DNA from: BOG-1363 sp043775355
GTDB taxonomy: Bacteria > Planctomycetota > UBA11346
Direction of reading: 5' to 3'
DNA: 31,889 nt
Assembly (NCBI GenBank): GCA_043775355.1
Contig: JAYVSL010000032.1
Coordinates: 1-31,889, forward strand
In this document: positions 17,274-23,699 of the stretch, one piece after another
Layout of the letters: every line of letters begins with the position of its first letter
Position numbering within the stretch: the first letter of the stretch is position 1
The notes under the pieces: generated by a model
What the model saw: only the letters and a program-made list of their open reading frames with translations
What the model was told of the DNA's origin: nothing
The model's database searches: none
Translations under genes and position numbers: made by a program

Positions 17274-20087
17274 GTGACTAAATCCGCCCACGACACCCCG
17301 ATGATGCGTCAGTATCTGGAAGCCAAAGCGGCGCATCCGGATGCGGTTTTATTGATGCGCATGGGCGATTTTTATGAAGCGTTTTTGGGTGACGCGGAGG
17401 AACTGGCACGCCACGCGGGCGTAGCGCTGACGTGTCGTAACAAAGAATCAGATCATCCGGTGGCGATGGCTGGGGTGCCGCATCATTGTTTGCATACCTA
17501 TCTGCCGCGTTTGCTCGCCGCTGGCAAACGGGTGGCGATCATGGATCAACTGGAAGATCCGAAAGAAGCCAAAGGACTGGTAAAACGCGGGCTAACGCGC
17601 GTCATTACCGCTGGCACCTTGATTGATGAAAGTGCGCTGGATGACACCAGCGCAAACTATTTAGTCGCGCTCACCGGACTTGATGGCGTGGTTGGCGTCG
17701 CTGCGCTCGACATCAGCACGGGGCATTTCACCGTTGAAACGGCCGATGATTCGCAACGTTTGGCGCTGGTGTTGGCGCGCCTTGCTCCGGCTGAAATCGT
17801 ACTTCCCGAAGAACTTCGTCGCGACGAAGGCACCGCCGCACGTGTGCAAATGTTATGCGCGCCGGTTGCGCTGCCACCGCTGGCGGGACTTGCCGCTTAT
17901 GCATGGAAACCCGCCGATGCTCGACGCTGGTTATGCGAGCGCTTATCGGTGTCGACGCTCGACGGCTTTGGGATCGGTGCCGACGACGATCATTTAGCTG
18001 CCGCGGCGGCGGCGGCTTTGCGTTACGCCGATAGTGCGGCAAATCCCGGTAATATTGGCAAAGGCTTGGGACATGTACGGCGTCTTCAACGTCTGCATCA
18101 CGGCGACCACTTGGTCATCGACGCGACGTGTCGGCGAAATCTTGAGCTGCTGCGCGGCAGTCGTGATTCCACTCGCCAAGGCAGTCTGTTGGCCGCCATC
18201 GATCGCACCCGCAGTGCTGCTGGTGCGCGCTTGCTGGCGGAATGGCTCGCGCGTCCGCTGACCTCGCTGACTGTGATTAAGCAGCGACACGACGCGGTGG
18301 ATTTTTTAATGGCTGACGATCGTCGACGTGATGATGTTCGCGCGGCGCTGGCGCTGGTTTACGATCTTGAGCGCTTGGTCGCGCGCATCGCCACTGGTCG
18401 TTGTCATGGCCGCGATCTGGTTCACCTTGCAACAACTTTGAGCGCGGCACAAACCGTAGCCACGGCACTCGATGCCTCGGCGGATAACGTCAGCTTGCCG
18501 ACCTTGTTGGCGCTCGCTCATGACGATCTTGCTCCGGCGCCAGAACTCGTGCGAGCCATCACGCTCACCTTGGTTGACGATCCTCCGCTGACTATCAGCG
18601 AAGGCGGATTGGTGCGCGATGGCGTCGATCCCGAACTCGATCGACTGCGCGCAATTCGTCGTGATGCCAACGTGTGGCTAGCCGATTACCAAGCCCGCGA
18701 AGCGGCCGCCTGCGGGCTCAAACAAATCAAAGTCGGCTATAATAAAATCTTTGGTTATTACATCGAATTGAGCCGCGCCAACGGCGACAAAGCTCCAGCG
18801 CATTTTGTGCGCAAACAAACCTTGGTCGGAGCAGAACGCTACATCACGCCGGAGCTGAAAGAATACGAAGATCAAGCGTTGGGCGCGCAAGAACGCATCA
18901 ACGCGCTGGAATTAGCGCGCTTTACTGCGCTGCGTGATCAGGCTGAAAAAACGCTGGAACAGCTGCAAACGTGCGCGTTTGCTTTAGCCTTAATCGATGT
19001 CGTCGCTGGGTTAGCCGACGTTGCGCGTAAACTTGGCTGGTGTCGTCCCGTCATCGATGACTCATTACAACTTACCTTAGTCGAAAGCCGTCATCCGGTA
19101 GTTGAAGACGGACTCGGACGTGGGCGCTTTGTAGCGAATGATTGTCGGCTTGATGCGGGACAACCAGCTACGAGCTACGAGCTACGAGCTACGAGTTTGA
19201 CGCCTGAACAACCAGCTACGAGCAACGAGCTACGAGCTACGAGTTTGACATCCGGACAGCCAGAACTCGCAGCTCGTAGCTCGCAGCTCGTAGCTCCGCC
19301 AGTCGTAGCTCGGCCAGCAAAGCTGGCGATCATCACTGGCCCGAACATGGCGGGAAAATCCACGTATATTCGGCAGGTGGCGTTGGCGGTTATTTTGGCT
19401 CAGGCGGGATCTTTTGTGCCGGCGACTTCTGCTCACATCGGGGTGGTCGATCGCGTTTTTACTCGCGTTGGGGCGGGCGACGAATTGGCGCGGGGGCAGT
19501 CGACGTTCATGGTCGAGATGGCGGAAACGGCGGCGATTCTCAACCACGCCACGCGTCGTAGTTTGGTGGTACTTGATGAAGTCGGACGCGGCACGTCGAC
19601 GTATGACGGCGTCAGTTTGGCGTGGGCGATCACCGAACATCTGCATGATCGCATTGGCTGTCGCGCGTTGTTCGCGACGCATTATCACGAATTGGTTGAT
19701 CTTGCCATTGACCGTCCTGGGATCTGCAATCTGACCGTCAGCGTTGCCGAGCAGGATGACACCGTGGTATTCCTGCATCGCATTGTCGCTGGCGCGGCGA
19801 CTCGCAGTTACGGCATCCACGTCGCGGGTTTGGCGGGGGTGCCAGCGGCGGTGATTCGACGTGCGCGCGAAGTGCTCCATTCGCTTGAAGGGGTAAATAC
19901 CAACCTGGCTACCGGTGTGGCTCCCGTCACACGCGCTGCTGAGGGTTCCGCGCTCCAACTAACGCTGTTCGCTCCGACTGAAAATCCCATCGCGAAGCGG
20001 CTCAAAGATCTGGAGTTGGATGGTCTCAGTCCGCGCCAAGCGCAGGATTTGCTCTACGAACTGCAACGCCAAGCTCGACAGGGTTAG
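17274..20087 (+). CDS. mutS: DNA mismatch repair protein MutS with a repeat-encoded insertion
   Basis: This 937-residue protein recognises mismatches. The N-terminal domain has TPMMRQYLEAK and GDFYEAFLGDAEELAR, holding the Phe-x-Glu wedge as FYEAF. The core, lever and clamp domains follow (YNKIFGYYIELSRAN, YITPELKEYEDQALG). The ATPase has Walker A GPNMAGKST at 689-697, then LVVLDEVGRGTSTYDG as Walker B and signature. The start is GTG: the codon before it is an in-frame TAA (17271-17273), so nothing upstream is possible, and the next Met is about nine residues in. The protein is about 70-80 residues longer than E. coli MutS up to Walker A. Most of the excess is residues about 628-681, encoded by GCTACGA heptamers. 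All catalytic motifs are intact. Confidence 0.95.
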   Translation: MTKSAHDTPMMRQYLEAKAAHPDAVLLMRMGDFYEAFLGDAEELARHAGVALTCRNKESDHPVAMAGVPHHCLHTYLPRLLAAGKRVAIMDQLEDPKEAKGLVKRGLTRVITAGTLIDESALDDTSANYLVALTGLDGVVGVAALDISTGHFTVETADDSQRLALVLARLAPAEIVLPEELRRDEGTAARVQMLCAPVALPPLAGLAAYAWKPADARRWLCERLSVSTLDGFGIGADDDHLAAAAAAALRYADSAANPGNIGKGLGHVRRLQRLHHGDHLVIDATCRRNLELLRGSRDSTRQGSLLAAIDRTRSAAGARLLAEWLARPLTSLTVIKQRHDAVDFLMADDRRRDDVRAALALVYDLERLVARIATGRCHGRDLVHLATTLSAAQTVATALDASADNVSLPTLLALAHDDLAPAPELVRAITLTLVDDPPLTISEGGLVRDGVDPELDRLRAIRRDANVWLADYQAREAAACGLKQIKVGYNKIFGYYIELSRANGDKAPAHFVRKQTLVGAERYITPELKEYEDQALGAQERINALELARFTALRDQAEKTLEQLQTCAFALALIDVVAGLADVARKLGWCRPVIDDSLQLTLVESRHPVVEDGLGRGRFVANDCRLDAGQPATSYELRATSLTPEQPATSNELRATSLTSGQPELAARSSQLVAPPVVARPAKLAIITGPNMAGKSTYIRQVALAVILAQAGSFVPATSAHIGVVDRVFTRVGAGDELARGQSTFMVEMAETAAILNHATRRSLVVLDEVGRGTSTYDGVSLAWAITEHLHDRIGCRALFATHYHELVDLAIDRPGICNLTVSVAEQDDTVVFLHRIVAGAATRSYGIHVAGLAGVPAAVIRRAREVLHSLEGVNTNLATGVAPVTRAAEGSALQLTLFAPTENPIAKRLKDLELDGLSPRQAQDLLYELQRQARQG
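19155..19316 (+). repeat. In-frame GCTACGA heptamer insertion inside mutS
   Basis: Four GCTACGA heptamers and a 17-base spacer after CCA make a 48-bp (16-codon) unit, present twice (19164-19211 and 19212-19259), then a third divergent unit (19260-19307) of inverted heptamers (CTCGTAGC and CTCGCAGC). The encoded repeats are PATSYELRATSLTPEQ and PATSNELRATSLTSGQ. The inverted arm can pair with the direct heptamers as a hairpin. Three heptamers make seven codons, so the peptide has a seven-residue period. Confidence 0.9.
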
Positions 20088-20123
20088 TGCTGCGTCAGAG
20101 CCATAATACTGAGCAGGCTTCGG

Positions 20124-20192
20124 ACAACAGGCTACAGACCACAGGATCGTGCTGCGATGTCGCACAAAACCGGTGGCCGGTAGCCGGTAGCC
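20124..20192 (+). repeat. Dispersed core-and-heptamer element, copy 3
   Basis: The core (20141-20178) contains GGATCGTGCTGCGATGTC followed by ACAAAACCGGTGGCC. Left heptamers (acaacag, gctacag, accacag; 20124-20144) face right heptamers (cggtggc, cggtagc, cggtagc; 20171-20191) in inverted orientation. It lies between mutS and the outer-membrane protein gene. Confidence 0.78.
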
Positions 20193-20350
20193 TTCTCATC
20201 AGTCTCTAAATTGCTCATTTGCCGCAGCCTCAACCTCAGCCGTCACCCAGGCACACGAACATCACTTATCGGCTCACTGTACGCTCAACCGCGCACGGCG
20301 GCCTCCACCTTTCCCTTGAGGGGGATGGGGGTCGACCTAGAAGGGCGCCC

Positions 20351-21073
20351 ATGATTACACGAACTATCGCCACAGCGGATTTCTCAGCCATCGCACGCCG
20401 CGTCGGTATCGCTTCGCTGCTGTTGTTCGCTGCCGCAGAAGTCCAAGCCGTCGAGGATGATGAAGACTTCAACTCGGTCTTGAGACAAGAGAAAGAGACC
20501 GAACACATTAACGATTTACGCCTCGGTTACAGCATGCTGCCGGCTGGTGCAAAAATCAGCATTCTCGACAAAAGCGATGACACCAATCCGGGCAATTTTC
20601 GCGGCGATACCAATTGGGATAAAACCGGACGTACGGGCCTGATGTGGATGACTCCTTTGAGTGGACTATCAGGAGATGGCGACTTTATTTTAGGCATCGA
20701 AGCGAGCACCAATCACTGCATCATGGATTCCAATGGGACCATCGATTTACGTTCCTACCAACTCACCTTTCATCCTGGCTTAGCTTGGCTACTGGACCGT
20801 GGTTTCCACGTGGAGGTAAATCCCTATTTCGGCGTCGGTGTCGCCAAAATAGAATCTGATATTGCCGGCGCTGGCAAAAATGCGGTGTACTGGGAAGTCG
20901 GCCTGCGCAGCGCGGCATACTACACGTGGTCGAGTGGCATCCAGCTCGGCATGCAGCTCGGCTACATGTACGGCAAGAGCAACGGCGAAATCGACGGCCC
21001 CACGTCGACCTTTGATACCAAAGCCACGATTCAAGGCATGACCTTGGGTATTCAGCTGGGTTATCGCCTGTAA
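20351..21073 (+). CDS. Probable outer-membrane beta-barrel protein, function unknown
   Basis: I start at the ATG at 20351 (240 residues), which opens a signal peptide ending around AAEVQA. The mature part alternates polar and hydrophobic residues in strand-like runs separated by short loops, such as RLGYSMLPAGAKISIL, SYQLTFHPGLAWLL and GFHVEVNPYFGVGVAKIE. The last residues (TLGIQLGYRL) resemble the beta signal of outer-membrane barrels. The size suggests an 8-strand barrel like the OmpA or OmpW type. I see no enzymatic motif. A bidirectional terminator follows. The region before the ATG contains a longer open frame that I take as noncoding. Confidence 0.7.
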   Translation: MITRTIATADFSAIARRVGIASLLLFAAAEVQAVEDDEDFNSVLRQEKETEHINDLRLGYSMLPAGAKISILDKSDDTNPGNFRGDTNWDKTGRTGLMWMTPLSGLSGDGDFILGIEASTNHCIMDSNGTIDLRSYQLTFHPGLAWLLDRGFHVEVNPYFGVGVAKIESDIAGAGKNAVYWEVGLRSAAYYTWSSGIQLGMQLGYMYGKSNGEIDGPTSTFDTKATIQGMTLGIQLGYRL

Positions 21074-21122
21074 TAAGCGGTATGAGCTCTCCTTTTTGCT
21101 CAACGCACATCTTCCTCAAACC

Positions 21123-21156
21123 AAAGAAACCGCAGGCGATCGCCTGCGGTTTCTTT
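21123..21156. terminator. Bidirectional intrinsic terminator between the outer-membrane gene and coaE-rho
   Basis: A perfect 34-bp palindrome (17-bp stem, centre between 21139 and 21140) ends in a T-run (TTTCTTTTTT on the plus strand). The flanking genes converge on it. On the minus strand TTTCTTTGGTTTG follows, so it should work in both directions. Confidence 0.92.
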
Positions 21157-21195
21157 TTTCCGTTTCACCACGGCGTAAGAGCAAAAGCTAAAAGC

Positions 21196-23586
21196 CTACC
21201 ACGAACTCATCTTGTCCGGGTCGATGCTCAGTAAGAACTCGATATTCGTTTTGACGTTCTTAAGCTTGCCCTTGAGGAATTCGATCGCGTCGGCGCCGTT
21301 ACGTTCAGCCAAGAATTTCCTGAGCGCCCACACACGACGAAGTTCATCGTCGTTCTTGATCAACAGTTCATCCTTACGCGTGCCCGATTGAGCACAGTCA
21401 ACCGCAGGGAATACCCGGCGATTAGCAAGGCGTCGATCAAGGACGAGTTCCATATTACCGGTGCCTTTGAACTCTTCGAAGATCACGGTGTCCATCAACG
21501 AACCCGTATCCACAATCGCCGTCGCCAAAATAGTCAACGAGCCGCCATTTTCGATTTTACGCGCCGCACCAAAGAATTGCTTGGGTTTGATCAGCGCATT
21601 GGAATCGATACCGCCTGACAGAATGCGGCCTGAGTTCGGCGCTTCGCTGTTATACGCGCGCGCCAGACGAGTAATCGAGTCAAGCAAGATCACCACGTCT
21701 TTGCCGCGTTCGACTAAACGCTTAGCTTTGTTGATCACCATTTCGGCGCATTGCACATGGCGTGACGCTGGTTGATCGAACGTCGATGCCACCACTTCGC
21801 CGCGCACACTGCGCTGCATATCGGTGACTTCTTCCGGACGTTCATCGACCAGCAAGACGATCAATACCACTTCTGGATTATTCGTCGTGATGGCTTTAGC
21901 GATCTTGGTCATGTAGACCGTCTTGCCGCATTTCGGCTGAGCGACGATCAAACCACGTTGACCTTTTCCAATCGGCGCGACCAAATCGATGATGCGCAGC
22001 GAGTAATCGGTCGGATCGTTGGGCAGTTCCATGAACAAACGTTCATGGGCATGGAGCGGCACCAAGTGCTCGAAATCCTGCACCGCCGTACGATTGGCTT
22101 CCGGTTCGTTCATCACCGTGTTGATCGCCAGTAACTGCGGACAACGTTCATTACCACGCGGTGCGCGCGCCGTGCCGGTGACCTGCATGCCGGCTTTCAG
22201 TCCGTAACGACGGATCTGCACGTTGGTAATCAGCGTATCGGTCGAAACCGCGAGATAACTATTGAGCGGCGAACGAATAAACGCCTGCTGATCCTTGATC
22301 AATTCTATGTGACCTTCGACCACGATTTCATCTTGCCGACCAGCGGCAACTCGGCGAAGAATTTCACAGATGAGATCGTATTTCTTTTGCCATTTCACAT
22401 CGCGCACTTCCAGCTTGTCGGCTTCTGCTTGCAGATCCGGCAAGGTACGACGCAAATAATCATCCAGCGTCACTTTGACTACCGCGCGAGCGACCTCCGC
22501 AGCCGCCTGCGGTTGCGCTGGTTGAGGTGCCTGATTTTGCTGATGCGGATGGTTTTGCTGATGCGGCTGATGCGGCTGGTTTCCACCCTGACGATTATGC
22601 GGATGACGAGAATCAAAACGACGGTCGCCAGGACGTTGATCGCCGCGCCGAGGTGATTCTTGCTGCGGCGCACGATCGACGCCACCATTCGTCGGTCCGT
22701 TACTATTACTCGTATCGCTACTGTCGTCAGACGATGACGACGCCTCATCTTGGGCATCGTCATGGCTGTCGTTGGCTTCAACGTGACGCGGTGGCAGCTG
22801 CTTCTTCAACGCAGACAAATCGAGACCGATTTGACGCGCCAAAATCGTTTTAGCGTAGGCTCCTAACAGCCCAGGGTCGCCAGTGTTATCAACCGCCAAA
22901 TTACACTTCTTGCGCCGCGCATCGGCGTCGCCCAGAGCCTGTTCACGTCGCATCAATTCTTGTTCATCCCAACCACGTTCGCCAACGCGAGCGATACGAT
23001 TATCGCGGCTGGCTTTGACGTAAATCGTAATGGTACATTCGTCCGCCAAGCCGAGTTCATGCAACAAACCGGCATCAATCACAACGAAGTTGCCAGCCTT
23101 CGCTGCCAAGGCTTTGGTCCACGCGATCAACGGCGGATGAACAATCGCATTGAGCGTGGCGGTTGATTCGGCCGAAGCGAAAGCCCTAACGGCCAGTTCG
23201 CGACGATTGATATCGCCATCGCCCGTCAGGATATCTTCGCCAAAAGCATGCACGAGATCGCGCTTAAGGCGTGGATGTTCGATCAACTCATGACCTAAAC
23301 GATCGACATCAATCAACGTCCCACCGAGCGCACCGAGCTGACGCGCAAGGGAACTTTTACCTGCACCAGGTTCACCCGTAATACCGATGCGCACGCGCTT
23401 CTCGGCGGGCACGTTCAGTAACGGCTCTGCTGGCGGCTGGCCTGGGCGAACCGCTTCTGACGGCGCGTCGAAATCAATCGCCGGCAAATGGTCGACCAGA
23501 TCTTCGCGTGATGTCCGAACCGCCTTAACGATTTTGGGACGACCTGGCTTCTTAGGTTTGACGACGTCGGTATCAGCTTTTTTCAT
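21196..23586 (-). CDS. CoaE-Rho fusion: dephospho-CoA kinase joined to transcription termination factor Rho
   Basis: From the ATG at 23584-23586 this is a 796-residue single chain. A basic N-terminus leads to a dephospho-CoA kinase domain (about 64-256): P-loop GEPGAGKSS at 71-79, LIDVDRLGHE, FGEDILTGDGDINRREL, IVHPPLIAW, VVIDAGLLHELGL and CNLAVDNTGD. This enzyme phosphorylates dephospho-CoA in the last step of CoA synthesis. A low-complexity linker (about 257-368) is acidic and Ser-rich, then RGD/His/Gln/Asn/Pro-rich. Rho follows to the end: cold-shock RNA-binding domain (about 424-495), Walker A QPKCGKT (550-556, canonical PPKAGKT), VLLVDERPEEVTDM, LLDSITRLARAYN, SGRILSGGIDSNAL and FKGTGNMELVLDR. 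No stop or frameshift separates the halves. A longer frame starting TTG at 23718 is repeat-encoded and discarded. Confidence 0.93.
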   Translation of the reverse strand: MKKADTDVVKPKKPGRPKIVKAVRTSREDLVDHLPAIDFDAPSEAVRPGQPPAEPLLNVPAEKRVRIGITGEPGAGKSSLARQLGALGGTLIDVDRLGHELIEHPRLKRDLVHAFGEDILTGDGDINRRELAVRAFASAESTATLNAIVHPPLIAWTKALAAKAGNFVVIDAGLLHELGLADECTITIYVKASRDNRIARVGERGWDEQELMRREQALGDADARRKKCNLAVDNTGDPGLLGAYAKTILARQIGLDLSALKKQLPPRHVEANDSHDDAQDEASSSSDDSSDTSNSNGPTNGGVDRAPQQESPRRGDQRPGDRRFDSRHPHNRQGGNQPHQPHQQNHPHQQNQAPQPAQPQAAAEVARAVVKVTLDDYLRRTLPDLQAEADKLEVRDVKWQKKYDLICEILRRVAAGRQDEIVVEGHIELIKDQQAFIRSPLNSYLAVSTDTLITNVQIRRYGLKAGMQVTGTARAPRGNERCPQLLAINTVMNEPEANRTAVQDFEHLVPLHAHERLFMELPNDPTDYSLRIIDLVAPIGKGQRGLIVAQPKCGKTVYMTKIAKAITTNNPEVVLIVLLVDERPEEVTDMQRSVRGEVVASTFDQPASRHVQCAEMVINKAKRLVERGKDVVILLDSITRLARAYNSEAPNSGRILSGGIDSNALIKPKQFFGAARKIENGGSLTILATAIVDTGSLMDTVIFEEFKGTGNMELVLDRRLANRRVFPAVDCAQSGTRKDELLIKNDDELRRVWALRKFLAERNGADAIEFLKGKLKNVKTNIEFLLSIDPDKMSSW

Positions 23587-23620
23587 GGAGGTATTCAGTT
23601 GACGAGGTGGAAAGTGAAGA

Positions 23621-23690
23621 ACGAAAAAGAACGAGAAAGAACGGGAAAGAACGGGAAAGAACGGGAAAGAGCGGGAAAGAGCGGGAAAAC
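23621..23690 (-). repeat. 10-bp tandem repeat (pyrimidine-rich on the coding strand) in the coaE-rho leader
   Basis: Seven decamers on the plus strand (acgaaaaaga, acgagaaaga, acgggaaaga three times, gcgggaaaga, gcgggaaaac) read on the minus strand as TCTTTCCCGT units. They fill most of the gap between the polA stop (23700) and the coaE-rho start (23586). Confidence 0.92.
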
Positions 23691-23699
23691 AAAAAAACG

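Noticed and set aside
19230..19958. Minus-strand open frame of 242 codons inside mutS
   Set aside because: It is antisense to the conserved ATPase region of MutS and encodes no known motif.
21196..23586. CoaE and Rho as two adjacent genes
   Set aside because: There is no stop codon, start codon with ribosome site, or frame change between them; the frame is continuous through a protein-like linker.
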